Positions 38,008-48,145 are shown, counted from the stretch's first letter. The stretch is DNA of 64,000 nt from JAFGDI01 sp963662515 (GCA_963662515.1 OY759675.1:2232001-2296000); one strand, 5' to 3'. Notes: generated by a model not told the origin, from the letters alone. Program-made: numbers and translations.

Positions 38008-38080
38008 TACCCCCAAGGGGACTCGAACCCCTGTCGCGTGGATGAGAACCACGAATCCTAGGCCGCTAGACGATGGGGGC
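38008..38080 (-). tRNA. tRNA-Glu (anticodon CUC)
   Basis: Minus-strand cloverleaf starting GCCCCCA, with acceptor partner TGGGGGT, anticodon stem CGTGG/CCACG, loop TTCTCAT and T-arm AGGGGTTCGAGTCCCCT. Anticodon CTC reads GAG. CCA is not encoded. Confidence 0.95.
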
Positions 38081-38119
38081 ATCGGGCCTTGTTACCATTG
38101 CTGGTCAACAGAAGGGAGA

Positions 38120-38148
38120 AGTATAAGGACAAGCACGTCAAAAGTCAA
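38120..38148 (-). promoter_or_regulatory. Promoter of tRNA-Glu
   Basis: Minus-strand TTGACT (38143-38148), a 17-bp spacer, TATACT (38120-38125), about 40 bp before the tRNA. Confidence 0.8.
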
Positions 38149-38262
38149 GATGAAATTAGTAAAAGCAGGAAGAATTAGGATGTGAGTTAACTTCATACAT
38201 GATAGGGAGTTATCCTATATATCAGCTTTAATATAATATTCAAGTGATAATATGATTTAAAT

Positions 38263-38291
38263 TTGTAAGTCAGGGCTTAAGCAGATATAAT
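38263..38291 (+). promoter_or_regulatory. Promoter of cysE
   Basis: TTGTAA (38263-38268), a 17-bp spacer, TATAAT (38286-38291); the cysE start follows about 50 nt after the predicted transcription start. Confidence 0.65.
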
Positions 38292-38349
38292 CTCAGGAAG
38301 ATTAGAATAGTTCTGATTTTCAACAGAATATGCTGATTGATAAGGATTT

Positions 38350-39282
38350 ATGATGGAAAAACAAAATCTTACAGAGATAAGCACCAGATTGGGTGAATCT
38401 TACCTGGCCTGGGGACGGATCAGTAAACTTGATGGCGTGCCTCGCCCCCGTCGAACAGAAGTATATCAACTGGTTGACAAACTCTTTGAGATAGTTTACC
38501 CAGGCTTCTGGGGCAGACCGGCTATTACCAAAGGTGACATTCCCCGAATAACAACAGAAAACCTGGCTATTGCGGCTGAAATGCTAACTAAATTGGTAGT
38601 TCAGTCCCAAAGTTTTTGTCCTGTCCCACCCCAGGGAGCCAAATACAGCTCGCCAGGCCGAGTAGTTGCTGATTTCATGGAACGACTGCCTGATATTCGA
38701 GAAATGCTATTAAGTGATGTTATTTCCGCACTTAAAGGCGACCCGGCGGTATATGAAACTGACAGTATCATATACTGTTATCCAACAACGATAGCGGTTA
38801 CCACTCAAAGACTGGCCCATGAACTGTTCAGGCTGGGCGTTCCGATTCTTCCTCGTGCCATGAGCGAATACGCCCATAGCCGGACCGGCATAGATATTCA
38901 CCCTGGCGCTACTATTGGCAAAGGCTTTTTCATAGACCATGGTACTGGCGTGGTAATTGGCGAAACCACCACTATAGGTGATAATTGTAAATTATATCAG
39001 GGCGTAACCTTGGGCGCAGCCAGTTTCCCCCATGGGCAAGACGGTCTGATCATCAGAGGGCATAAACGCCACCCGACTCTGGAAGACAATGTAATTGTCT
39101 ATTCTAACGCCTCGGTTCTGGGTAATATTACTGTTGGCCGCGGAGCTACTATTCATGGCAGTGTTTTCCTGACCCAATCTGTACCGCCTGGCTGTACTGT
39201 ATCAAGTACTCCGGTCGAGCTAAAGATGAAAAATAAATGCATGGCAATAGGCCGTGGTTTTATTCCTGAATTTGAAATATAA
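38350..39282 (+). CDS. cysE: Serine O-acetyltransferase (EpsC-type)
   Basis: Activates serine with acetyl-CoA as the first step of cysteine synthesis. 310 aa: a helical N-terminal part (about 1-180), then a left-handed beta-helix of hexapeptide repeats (from about 185; GIDIHPGATIGKGFFIDHG, GVVIGETTTIGDN, YQGVTLGA). The N-terminal part is of the longer EpsC type. AAGGA is 3 nt before the ATG at 38350 and 6 nt before the second ATG at 38353, so the second is a fair alternative. It has its own promoter and terminator. Confidence 0.93.
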   Translation: MMEKQNLTEISTRLGESYLAWGRISKLDGVPRPRRTEVYQLVDKLFEIVYPGFWGRPAITKGDIPRITTENLAIAAEMLTKLVVQSQSFCPVPPQGAKYSSPGRVVADFMERLPDIREMLLSDVISALKGDPAVYETDSIIYCYPTTIAVTTQRLAHELFRLGVPILPRAMSEYAHSRTGIDIHPGATIGKGFFIDHGTGVVIGETTTIGDNCKLYQGVTLGAASFPHGQDGLIIRGHKRHPTLEDNVIVYSNASVLGNITVGRGATIHGSVFLTQSVPPGCTVSSTPVELKMKNKCMAIGRGFIPEFEI

Positions 39283-39288
39283 CACAAT

Positions 39289-39322
39289 ACCGGCAGCTGG
39301 TAAATACCTTCTGCCGGTTTTT
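39289..39322 (+). terminator. Intrinsic terminator after cysE
   Basis: ACCGGCAG (39289-39296) and CTGCCGGT (39311-39318) form a perfect 8-bp stem followed by TTTT. Confidence 0.9.
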
Positions 39323-39330
39323 AATTGATC

Positions 39331-40593
39331 ATGTCGGATAATCTCAAAACAAACTCTTTACGAAGCAATACACTCTGGTCCCTCTTGGGACATATAACAA
39401 ACGGCGGTGGCAGGTTATTATTATTCCTGCTGGCTGCCCGTTTTTTTCCGGCAGATCAGGCGGGGCTTTTTTTCTGGGCTCTGGCAGTTGTAACCCCTGT
39501 TGTTTATTTTTTTAATATGGAACTCAGGTTAAGCTATGTAACTGATATTCTCGACAAAAACTCACCTGGTGATTCTTTGGCATTGAGAATAATTGGTAAT
39601 ATTGCAGCACTTGCTTTTATAACGCCCTTTGCCATATACATAGCCAAATATGACAATAAACTATCAGCTCTACTCTTATTACTATGTTCTATAACACGCA
39701 TGACCGAATGTTATGCTGACAGCTTCATTGGCATAATGCAAAAAAAAGAAAAAATGCATCATGCAGCCATTTCCTACCTACTAAGAACTTCAACAATTAT
39801 TTGCCTGGTGGTTATCGCAGGTCTTCGTAATTGGCCGATATGGTCTATACCGATTATCTGGACGGCCACAATAGCCATGGTAAATCTATATTACGAAAGA
39901 AAAATCAGCATAAATTTGGCCGACATAAAGATCAGGTTTAATACTTCAGTTTTAAGGAGATTATTCAGTGAATCACTCCCACTTGGCACATTCATGGCAA
40001 TTGCTACACTGACCAGCGAATCTGGGAAATATTTCATAAAGCATTATTTAAGTAACGCTGAAGTCGCCTACTACTCGATCGCTATTACTATAATCAATGG
40101 AGTTATGATGACCCAAAATGGTATTAATCAGGGAGTATTAAGAAGATTAAGCCTGTATAATAGCACAGATCCAGACTCCTTCAGAAAATTACTAAGCATT
40201 ATGTTACTAATTTCAACTGGCATAATGCTCAGTGTAATTACGATTTTCACCTTAATAGGTCGGGAAATACTCTCCTGGCTTATTAAACCTGAATATGTGG
40301 TCTATCTTTATGACAAAGGGCCTGTTCTGCAGATAATGCTGGGAGGAGGTATGTTGATGATCTGGGCGATGGTAATAGGTGATGCGATCGTTGCATGCCG
40401 GGAATTTAAAGGCAGAATGGCATCAATGGCTGCAAGCCTTGTATTAAATGTTGTTTTATGCTATTATCTTGTTGCCGTAAATGGTATGCAACTGTCTGGC
40501 ATAGCATGGGCCTTTACCGGTTCAGCAGTTGTGAATCTTGCGGTTAATATATTTTATTTGATCAGAATCAGAAGGAAACAAAACCATGATTGA
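39331..40593 (+). CDS. Flippase-like polytopic membrane protein (MOP/Wzx family)
   Basis: 420-aa integral membrane protein with roughly twelve hydrophobic segments, starting NTLWSLLGHITNGGGRLLLF, which fits oligosaccharide flippases of the Wzx/PST type. Such proteins move lipid-linked glycans across the inner membrane. The ATG at 39331 is used rather than the in-frame TTG at 39325; neither has a good ribosome binding site. No glycosyltransferases surround it, so the glycan is unknown. It overlaps the next small gene by 8 bp. Confidence 0.75.
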   Translation: MSDNLKTNSLRSNTLWSLLGHITNGGGRLLLFLLAARFFPADQAGLFFWALAVVTPVVYFFNMELRLSYVTDILDKNSPGDSLALRIIGNIAALAFITPFAIYIAKYDNKLSALLLLLCSITRMTECYADSFIGIMQKKEKMHHAAISYLLRTSTIICLVVIAGLRNWPIWSIPIIWTATIAMVNLYYERKISINLADIKIRFNTSVLRRLFSESLPLGTFMAIATLTSESGKYFIKHYLSNAEVAYYSIAITIINGVMMTQNGINQGVLRRLSLYNSTDPDSFRKLLSIMLLISTGIMLSVITIFTLIGREILSWLIKPEYVVYLYDKGPVLQIMLGGGMLMIWAMVIGDAIVACREFKGRMASMAASLVLNVVLCYYLVAVNGMQLSGIAWAFTGSAVVNLAVNIFYLIRIRRKQNHD

Positions 40594-40924
40594 TGAAAGA
40601 ATTAAAATGACTGCCGCGATACTTACTCTTTCGGAAACCTTTGAAGGGCTGTATAGTATTCTTCGTAAAGACTTGCAGTTCAGAGTTGAGCAGGAGCAAA
40701 CCAAAATAGTCGAAGATTTTCTGCCACCCCGCATGAAAACTACAACTCAAAGATTTGAGCAGTTCCAGAAATTATTGGAAGAACTGGAGAAATCAGAAAT
40801 AACGCCACTTAAAGAAGACTCGCCAGTCAATGAAATAAATGAGGCTCATTTTCCTGACCCGGCCCGGAAGTTCGACAGAGACAGTCAGAACCCGCCTCAG
40901 GAATATAAACTGAATCAGGATTAG
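40586..40924 (+). CDS. Small hypothetical protein, probably alpha-helical
   Basis: 112-aa soluble protein, not recognised. A helical, charged first part (about 1-70, for example FEQFQKLLEELEKSE) is followed by a polar, Pro/Asn/Asp-rich tail. The ATG at 40586 lies inside the end of the flippase gene and is preceded by AAGGAAA, a good site, suggesting coupled translation. tadA follows 10 bp after its stop. No motif gives a function. Confidence 0.65.
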   Translation: MIDERIKMTAAILTLSETFEGLYSILRKDLQFRVEQEQTKIVEDFLPPRMKTTTQRFEQFQKLLEELEKSEITPLKEDSPVNEINEAHFPDPARKFDRDSQNPPQEYKLNQD

Positions 40925-40934
40925 ACTAATATAT

Positions 40935-41480
40935 ATGGTAGATTTTAATACAAGATCAAGTGACGAAATACATGATATGGGAGACAACCCTCTGGCCTCA
41001 GTATTCAGCGAAGACACCGACAGCAGATTCATGCTTGAGGCGATCAAAGAGGCTCTGGCTGCCGCCGAAGAAGATGAAGTTCCGATTGGAGCTGTAGTTG
41101 CCTATAAAGGTAAAATAATTGCCCGTGCCCATAATCAGAGAGAAACTCTCAATGATCCAACCGCTCATGCTGAAATGATAGCTCTCACGCAAGCCGCAGA
41201 ACATCTTAGCTCATGGCGGCTGACAGGCTGCACGATGTATGTAACCCTTGAGCCCTGCCCGATGTGTGCCGGAGCCCTGGTCAATGCCCGGGTTGACCGT
41301 CTGGTTTATGGTCCGGCAGATGCTAAAGCCGGAGCCTGTGAATCTTTGTTCAATATAGTGCAAGACCCCAGGCTAAATCACAGACTTGAAGTAGTACGAG
41401 ATTTTATGAGTGAACCATGCCGGGCTTTATTACAGGACTTTTTTGCAAATAAAAGGAAGCAGAAAAAAGCCTCTAATTAA
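40935..41480 (+). CDS. tadA: tRNA-specific adenosine deaminase
   Basis: Deaminates A34 to inosine in tRNA-Arg(ACG). The 181 aa include the cytidine-deaminase-fold zinc site: HAEMIAL (His and proton-shuttling Glu) and PCPMCAGAL (two Cys). About 32 residues precede the usual start of the domain (MLEAIKEAL); no strong ribosome binding site supports any of the in-frame ATGs, so the extension may not be translated. Its 3' end overlaps the convergent histidine kinase gene by 8 bp. Confidence 0.93.
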   Translation: MVDFNTRSSDEIHDMGDNPLASVFSEDTDSRFMLEAIKEALAAAEEDEVPIGAVVAYKGKIIARAHNQRETLNDPTAHAEMIALTQAAEHLSSWRLTGCTMYVTLEPCPMCAGALVNARVDRLVYGPADAKAGACESLFNIVQDPRLNHRLEVVRDFMSEPCRALLQDFFANKRKQKKASN

Positions 41481-44400
41481 CTGGCAACCAGACGGCAACC
41501 GTAGTGCCTTTACCCGGCTCACTTTCAATATCGATACGACCATTATGTCGTTCAACTACTATCATATGGACAATATCCATTCCTAATCCGAGTCCCTCGC
41601 CGGCAGGCTTTGTAGTGAATAGCGGCTCAAAGATCCTGGCCTTTACTTCCGGCGTCATACCGCAACCCTGATCTGTAATCCGGACGACAACCCCATCATC
41701 CAGACGCTTAACCTCGATATTGAGCTTGCCGCTATTGTTCATGGCATGCAACCCATTCTGGATAATATTTGTCCAAACCTGGTTAAGCTGGTCAGGATAA
41801 CACATTATTGAAGGCAGATCCTCGGCAAAATCAAGTTCCAGCCCAACAGAGCTTTTAAACACATGCTGGAATAAAAGCAATACATTATCCAGGCCGCTCT
41901 TAATATCGGCCAGGATCTTATTCTGGCCGTCACCTTCCTTACGAACATAACCGCGCAGAGCATTTACGATCCTGGCAGATTTACTGACCGCCGTCTTGAT
42001 CGTACTACATGCGATATAGGCATCGAGAATATTACCGACTATACTGAGCTTACTCATAATATCATCATGCTTTAGTAAGGGGATAAATCTTTCGATGTTT
42101 TCGCAAACATTTAACGTTACTAACTGTGTACCAATCTCTTGAGCATTTGCCAATCCCAATTCTGTCAGGCTATTTATTAATGCGTTCCGTTTTTCTCTTT
42201 TTTCTCGAGAAGAGATACCCATCGACCCTTCAATGCCGGTATCGGCACAAGCCATAAGCTCAGCAAGCAACTCACCATCTGGCCCATTGAGCCATTGAGA
42301 AATAATACCAATATTGTTAACAAGCTTTCTGATATTACCATACAATACCTCACGAGATGAATCGATCGCCCCCAGCGGATTATTGATCTCATGGGCAATA
42401 CCAGATACCAAATGACGCAATACGGTTATCTTCTCGAACAGGAGCAACTGACTCTGGGTGTCCTGCAACTGACTGATCGTGTGTTCCAATGCCTCATTTT
42501 TGACCCTCAGCTCCTCAGTGCGCTCTCGTACCCGTTGTTCCAACTGAGTATTTAACTGATTGATCTTTTCTTCAGCCTGCTTTCGTTCAGTTATATCCTG
42601 GGCCACACCAAAGAGTCCGACAGCTTTGCCATCCACATCGGTGACTGTCCTGCCAAATACCCACATCCAGCCATTTGTCCCATCAGCTCTGACTGTTTCC
42701 AGCTCCAACTCGTAAGGAATTCCTGTTCTGGCAGTATTATCAAGTGCCGAAGATAGTTGCTCCCAACTTTTCTGGGTAAACAATTTCATGTGTTCGGTAT
42801 AAGGAGGCGGCGGCTTGGTTGGGTCAAAACCGTACATCTTATACAATTCTTCTGACCAAACAACCTTATTAGTTGCCATATCCAGATGCCAACTACCAAC
42901 ATGGGCAATGCGTTGCGATTCCCTGAGATCCTGCTCTCTTTCACGCAAAGCCTGCTCAGCCTGCCTCCGTTCGGTGATATCACGACTGACAGTAGCCCAG
43001 CCAACTATCTTACCACTATCATCACGGACGCTGAACAGATAATAGTTTACCCAGATAGGCTCACCTGTCTGGAAATTTCGCATACGGATTTCCATTGACC
43101 CTTCACCATCACACAGCACCTTCGGGAAAAATTCCTGAGTGAAAAACAGCTTATCTTCCGGGAAAAAATAGTCCAGGACATTAATCTGACAGGCGGCATC
43201 CATATCAGACAGTCCTACCATACGAATACCGGCCCGATTCACGAAGATCGGTTTCATATCAAGATCACACATACCAATAAACTCGCTACTGCTATCAGCA
43301 AGCATGACATATTTTTTACGCATCTCCTCTGTCTCACGACGCTGAGTAATGTCCTCATATATACCCAGAATACCAAATGGCGGACCAGCCTTTTTACAGA
43401 GAGGCATCTTGGAGGTATCTATCCACAAGCGTTTGCCATCTGCCTGCTGGAGCTGTTCAATAATGTGCACTTTGGGGCTGTTACTCTCAATAACAGCTTT
43501 ATCATCCTCACGATAGGCAATAGCATCTTCGGGCAGCCAGGGCAGATCAAAATCCGTCTTACCCAATATCATATCAGGGTCAGAAAAACCCACAGCACTG
43601 GCAAAGACCTTATTACAGCCTAAATAATGACCTGTCACATCCTTCCAGAAAACACTTTGCGGGATCGTATCCAATACCAGTTTGAGAGTAGCTCTGCTTT
43701 CAAGCAAGGCTTCCTCTGCCTGCCGACGCTGAGTAATATCCAGACCTATGCCAACAAAATACATCTTATCTTCAACGCACATTCTTACCCCGTTGAATAC
43801 CATCAGCGGGTTTCTGCCATCTTTAGTCAGCAAGTGAGCTTCAACCTCACCGTAACCACGCTCAAACACCTCCTGAACCGCCTGGGCTACCCTTGACCTT
43901 TCTTCCGGGAAGTGCCAATCTGACGAGGTCATAGATGCCAATTCCTCGCCTGAATAACCAGTTTCTGTCTCATGCCTCTTATTCCAGCGGATCAATCTGG
44001 CCTGTTCATCATATACATAAAGAATACCAGGAATACTTTCAAATACAGCTTCAATAAAGTCCTTATCACGCTGAATAAGCTGCTCGGTCTGCTTACGCTC
44101 AGAGATATCACGAGCGACTGCCTGAAGTATTGTTTTACTGCCAATTCGAGTAAGGCTGGCACTTAGTTCCGTTGGAATAATACGCCCATCCTTTGTCAAC
44201 TGCTCTGTTTCAAGAATCACTTTCTTCTTCTCAAGTATTTCCTGAACCCGATCGGTAAGCGTTCTTCTGGCATTGTCAGAAATAATATCTGCAGGAGTCA
44301 TCTTAAGTAATTCTTCACGCGTATAACCAAGCCTGTCACAGGCAATATCATTCACCATGATAAAATTACCAAGCGTACCATCATCCCTGACCTCATTAGC

Positions 44401-45102
44401 GAACAAGGCATCACTGATCGTATCATAGAGCATCCGGAAGGTATTCTCACTGTCTTCAGCCCGTTCTTTGGCCTCTCTCAGCTCCTTATTAATAGACATG
44501 TATTCCTGATTGAGCACCTCATATTCAGCGTTTTTCCGTTTAAGATTCTCCCTTTCAATCTCTAACAGCCGGGCCTGCTCCATACTCGCCAGACGTCTGA
44601 CACCAATATTCCCCAGACTCTCAGTAAATTTTACTAAAAATGAGATATTAGCTTTTACAACATCTGCATCCAGCACACGTACTTTGGCCAATGCCGCTAA
44701 ATACTCTGTCTCATCAAAGCCGAATTCCTTCGCCTGCCTGCGGAAAAACTCAATATCAGGTGTTTCAGTGAAAAATTGCCCCGTAAAGAAATTACCAACA
44801 TGCTCACCCCCGACTATTATGGGCATAGCCACATCAACCAAACCGTTCATGCATTTATACACATTATAATGCTGCCCCTGTTTGAGCTGGCTGGCAAGAA
44901 CCGTATCGCTCTGACGACAACGCGCACTGGTCTGAGAATTAACCCGGTGGAATTGAGTACAGATCGGCTGCCAGCCATTGGCAATAAGTACATTTCCCTC
45001 CAGATCAAGCACAGCGGTAATAATACCATTAATGTTTGTGAAACTCTCACACAGCATCCTGAGCTCTTCAATATCAAATATTTCTGTTAAATGATACTTC
45101 AT
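41473..45102 (-). CDS. Sensor histidine kinase with PocR domain and five PAS domains
   Basis: 1209-aa, probably cytoplasmic sensor kinase. A PocR-type ligand domain (about 1-165, with the Cys-rich SARCRQSD and GLVDVAMPI) is followed by a coiled coil (about 175-215) and five PAS/PAC units, each ending in an Asp-Ile-T/S-x-R linker. A second coiled coil leads to the kinase core. The phosphoacceptor is H904 in SGIAHEINNPLG. The ATPase has NQVWTNIIQN (N box), DQGCGM and GEGLGLGMD. About 140 residues separate the His from the second helix motif (SKSARIVNALRGYV), against about 40-50 in ordinary HisKA domains. No response regulator is adjacent. The following kinase gene shares this core. TTGGA precedes the ATG. 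Confidence 0.88.
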   Translation of the reverse strand: MKYHLTEIFDIEELRMLCESFTNINGIITAVLDLEGNVLIANGWQPICTQFHRVNSQTSARCRQSDTVLASQLKQGQHYNVYKCMNGLVDVAMPIIVGGEHVGNFFTGQFFTETPDIEFFRRQAKEFGFDETEYLAALAKVRVLDADVVKANISFLVKFTESLGNIGVRRLASMEQARLLEIERENLKRKNAEYEVLNQEYMSINKELREAKERAEDSENTFRMLYDTISDALFANEVRDDGTLGNFIMVNDIACDRLGYTREELLKMTPADIISDNARRTLTDRVQEILEKKKVILETEQLTKDGRIIPTELSASLTRIGSKTILQAVARDISERKQTEQLIQRDKDFIEAVFESIPGILYVYDEQARLIRWNKRHETETGYSGEELASMTSSDWHFPEERSRVAQAVQEVFERGYGEVEAHLLTKDGRNPLMVFNGVRMCVEDKMYFVGIGLDITQRRQAEEALLESRATLKLVLDTIPQSVFWKDVTGHYLGCNKVFASAVGFSDPDMILGKTDFDLPWLPEDAIAYREDDKAVIESNSPKVHIIEQLQQADGKRLWIDTSKMPLCKKAGPPFGILGIYEDITQRRETEEMRKKYVMLADSSSEFIGMCDLDMKPIFVNRAGIRMVGLSDMDAACQINVLDYFFPEDKLFFTQEFFPKVLCDGEGSMEIRMRNFQTGEPIWVNYYLFSVRDDSGKIVGWATVSRDITERRQAEQALREREQDLRESQRIAHVGSWHLDMATNKVVWSEELYKMYGFDPTKPPPPYTEHMKLFTQKSWEQLSSALDNTARTGIPYELELETVRADGTNGWMWVFGRTVTDVDGKAVGLFGVAQDITERKQAEEKINQLNTQLEQRVRERTEELRVKNEALEHTISQLQDTQSQLLLFEKITVLRHLVSGIAHEINNPLGAIDSSREVLYGNIRKLVNNIGIISQWLNGPDGELLAELMACADTGIEGSMGISSREKREKRNALINSLTELGLANAQEIGTQLVTLNVCENIERFIPLLKHDDIMSKLSIVGNILDAYIACSTIKTAVSKSARIVNALRGYVRKEGDGQNKILADIKSGLDNVLLLFQHVFKSSVGLELDFAEDLPSIMCYPDQLNQVWTNIIQNGLHAMNNSGKLNIEVKRLDDGVVVRITDQGCGMTPEVKARIFEPLFTTKPAGEGLGLGMDIVHMIVVERHNGRIDIESEPGKGTTVAVWLPVN

Positions 45103-45141
45103 ATACTATTCCAATTGTCTGGTTATAAAATTCAGTATTAT

Positions 45142-47889
45142 TTATCCATTACGCATAGGAAGCCAGACAGATACTGTTGTCCCCATACCAGGCTCACTTT
45201 CAATTTCAATCCGGCCATGATGCCGCTCTACAATTATCATATATACTATGTCCATACCCAGGCCAATACCCTCGCCAACAGGCTTGGTCGTAAACAATGG
45301 CTCAAAAACTCTGGCTTTAACTTCAGGTGTCATGCCGCAGCCCTGATCGATAATCCGAACAACAATTTCTTCGTCCTGCTGCTCTACCTTTATTACTAAT
45401 TTTCCCTTATTACCCATAGCATAAAGGGCATTTTGTATTATATTAGTCCAAACCTGATTAAGCTGGTCTGGGAAGCACATTATATCTGGCAGATCATCAG
45501 GTATCTCCACTTCCAGGGTCACGAAATTGGTAAATACATTATGAAACAGGACCAGAACATTTTCGAGACCTTTTTTCACACTGCTTAATACTTTGTTCTG
45601 CTGATCACTATCCTTGCGTATATAGCTTCCCAGAGCATTTACTATACGGGCAGCTTTACTCACTGCAATCTGAATAGTATTACAGGCTATAACTGAATCA
45701 AGTACGCAACCTACCATGTGCAGTATATCAACAATATCAGAGCGTCTCAGCAAGGGTAAAAGCTTCTCAACATCTTGACCGATATTTAGTTCTACCAGCA
45801 TTTCCGCCAGCACCTGTGGTTCGGCGACTTGATTTTCAGACAGATATTCAGCAATATCGGTTCTTACTTTCCTTTTATCACGAGTTGTGATCTTACCCAT
45901 ATCTCTATGACCACTTGAAGCACAATTCAGCAAGTCAGCAAGAATCGCTCCTTCCGGCTCCTTTAACCATCGAGCTGCATTATCTATATTACTAACCAGC
46001 TTTCGTATGTTAATCTCAAGCAATTCACGCGAAGAATTAATAGCTCCCAACGGGTTATTAATCTCATGGGCTATACCTGAAACAAGATGTCGCAGGGCAG
46101 TCATTTTCTCAAACAGGATCAACTGGCTCTGAGTCTCTCTTAACCTGGCAATAGTATGCTCTAAAGCAGCGTTTTTTTCATTAAGCTCATTTGTCCGCTC
46201 TTTAACCACCTCTTCCAGATGGTCTCGATGTTGCTTAAGTTCAATTTCAGCTTGTTTTCTGGTAATAATATCCCAGGCCATATCAGCCAGTTCCTGAGCA
46301 ACCTTAATGTCATATTCCTGATAATATGTCTCTTTATTTCCCAGTCCGAAGAAGGCCACCATTTTGTTATTCCGAGAAATAGGTATAACCATTTCCCTAA
46401 TTACCGGTGCATGACCATGCGGTAAACCCTTTTTATTGGGTAAGCTGGCATAATCATTATGCACTACTACTTTTCCTTCACGCACGCAATCTGCCCAGAC
46501 TCCGGCATGGGCCAGTTGATACCTTGAACCACTGGCATCAAGATTGCACATTTTCGCCAAAGTATTACTTGACCACATTTGCAATGCAACAATGTCATCC
46601 TGCTCAAGAAAATGGAAAAATCCAATTTTGCTATATGTAAGTTTTTCTGCCTCGTCAAGAAAGGCCCTGAGAAGTTCTTTCAGTGTGCAACTTTCTGCAG
46701 CTGTCACCAGACGCAATCTGGCGGCAAGCATACTTTCAGACATTTTACGCTCTGTTATGTCTGTATGGGCACCTAACACCCTTAGAGGGTTTCCTTTGTC
46801 ATCATACTCGACACAATACCCTCGCACCAGGATCCAGACCCAATTACCTGTTTTATTCTGCATACGAAATTCATAAGACCACCTCTGCTGCGTCCGGATC
46901 AATTCCATTATTTCCTGCTCTATCTGCTCTACCTGATCCGGAGGCAACATTTTTTTCCATGTATCATAAGTCTCAGGTAGCTCACCTGGCTTGTAATCCA
47001 GCATGGTAAACCATCTGTCACTATACATTACTGTCATATCTGACATATTCAATTCAAACATACCATCATTTGAAGCCAGCATAACATTTTCATACTGGCG
47101 TTTGCTCTCTAGCAGACTCTGATTGGCCTTATGGGCACATTCCATATTTCGCCTTATACTCCAGTTACTAAACCATAATCCTGCCAGACCAGAAAGCCAG
47201 GCCAGACTATGAACAAGTGTTATTCTGGAATTGCGTATCGCAAGCTCTTTTATATAGCCAGCCATAGGAACCGATACACTAACACCTCCCCTGATATCAC
47301 CAACTTTATAGCCCTGAATGCCATGACACTTGAGACACCCTTCCTGTACAAACATTGGCTTCATCAGACGCAAATATGGTTCACCTTTAAACAGTGAGAA
47401 CTCCACCACTTCACTATCACCTTTTCCAAACGCCTCTAACGCCTGTTTTTGCCAGCTATCTGGTTCATTCTCAGGTCGAAGCGGTTTGAGACTGGTAATA
47501 TTACCGTGAACACCATACATCCTGGAAAATTGCTCATTGAGCTGCCGGACTATATATGCCGGATTCATCATAGTAAGCGATATTCCATCAACCGTAGTAA
47601 GATCCCGGTCAGGCAAATGCTGCAAATATGGATTGGGTGGCGTTATTTCATCTGGTCGAACATAAACACCACCATGACTGGTAGCCCATAACCTGAATGC
47701 CTGATCTTTATTAAAATTAGCCCTGGCTTCCTTGACAGCTAATCGATTTATATGCTGCTTTTCAATCGAAATAAACCATATCAGCGACACTGCAACCAAA
47801 ACAGTCCAGCCAACCATGACTAAAGCAACATTAATCGATGATGGAGAAGCCTGGATCGTGCACTTAATTTTCTGCATGTTCTTTGACAT
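45142..47889 (-). CDS. Membrane sensor histidine kinase with haem-c type (DUF3365/Tll0287-like) sensor, PAS and GAF
   Basis: 915 aa from the ATG at 47889 (ATGGATAAAC upstream); an in-frame GTG at 47913 is less likely. Membrane segment about 22-42; periplasmic sensor to about 220 resembling Tll0287/DUF3365, with the haem-binding motif CLKCH (C185, C188, H189); second membrane segment about 225-245; a PAS domain; a GAF-like domain (AHAGVWADCVREGKVV region); a coiled coil; and a kinase core with H608 in SGIAHEINNPLG. N box (NQVWTNIIQN) and G boxes (DQGCGM, GEGIGLGMD) are intact. It carries the same long segment between the phosphoacceptor and second helix as the 41473-45102 kinase, so the two share an ancestral core. 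A redox, oxygen or NO signal is a reasonable guess. No response regulator lies nearby. Confidence 0.87.
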   Translation of the reverse strand: MSKNMQKIKCTIQASPSSINVALVMVGWTVLVAVSLIWFISIEKQHINRLAVKEARANFNKDQAFRLWATSHGGVYVRPDEITPPNPYLQHLPDRDLTTVDGISLTMMNPAYIVRQLNEQFSRMYGVHGNITSLKPLRPENEPDSWQKQALEAFGKGDSEVVEFSLFKGEPYLRLMKPMFVQEGCLKCHGIQGYKVGDIRGGVSVSVPMAGYIKELAIRNSRITLVHSLAWLSGLAGLWFSNWSIRRNMECAHKANQSLLESKRQYENVMLASNDGMFELNMSDMTVMYSDRWFTMLDYKPGELPETYDTWKKMLPPDQVEQIEQEIMELIRTQQRWSYEFRMQNKTGNWVWILVRGYCVEYDDKGNPLRVLGAHTDITERKMSESMLAARLRLVTAAESCTLKELLRAFLDEAEKLTYSKIGFFHFLEQDDIVALQMWSSNTLAKMCNLDASGSRYQLAHAGVWADCVREGKVVVHNDYASLPNKKGLPHGHAPVIREMVIPISRNNKMVAFFGLGNKETYYQEYDIKVAQELADMAWDIITRKQAEIELKQHRDHLEEVVKERTNELNEKNAALEHTIARLRETQSQLILFEKMTALRHLVSGIAHEINNPLGAINSSRELLEINIRKLVSNIDNAARWLKEPEGAILADLLNCASSGHRDMGKITTRDKRKVRTDIAEYLSENQVAEPQVLAEMLVELNIGQDVEKLLPLLRRSDIVDILHMVGCVLDSVIACNTIQIAVSKAARIVNALGSYIRKDSDQQNKVLSSVKKGLENVLVLFHNVFTNFVTLEVEIPDDLPDIMCFPDQLNQVWTNIIQNALYAMGNKGKLVIKVEQQDEEIVVRIIDQGCGMTPEVKARVFEPLFTTKPVGEGIGLGMDIVYMIIVERHHGRIEIESEPGMGTTVSVWLPMRNG

Positions 47890-48111
47890 GTTTATCCATA
47901 GAAATAGAGTCACTAATTAACATTGTAACGCTATTTTTATCGACCATCTATTAAGTCTTAAACAAACAAAAAATAGCAATTATTTGTTATATAAGAAAAC
48001 CAGCATTTATAATACTGATATCGGGGAAATAATCATCTATGCTTTATTTTTTTACCAGAAGTGCTATTTTTCAAACTACCAACAAATAAATTATAGGACT
48101 ATATAGCGTAT

Positions 48112-48145
48112 AAAAAAACCGGTGAACTAAAAAATAGTCACCGGC
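48112..48145 (-). terminator. Intrinsic terminator after hisB
   Basis: ACCGGTGA (48118-48125) and TCACCGGC (48138-48145) pair over seven bases or more; seven T follow on the minus strand (complement of 48112-48118). Confidence 0.9.
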
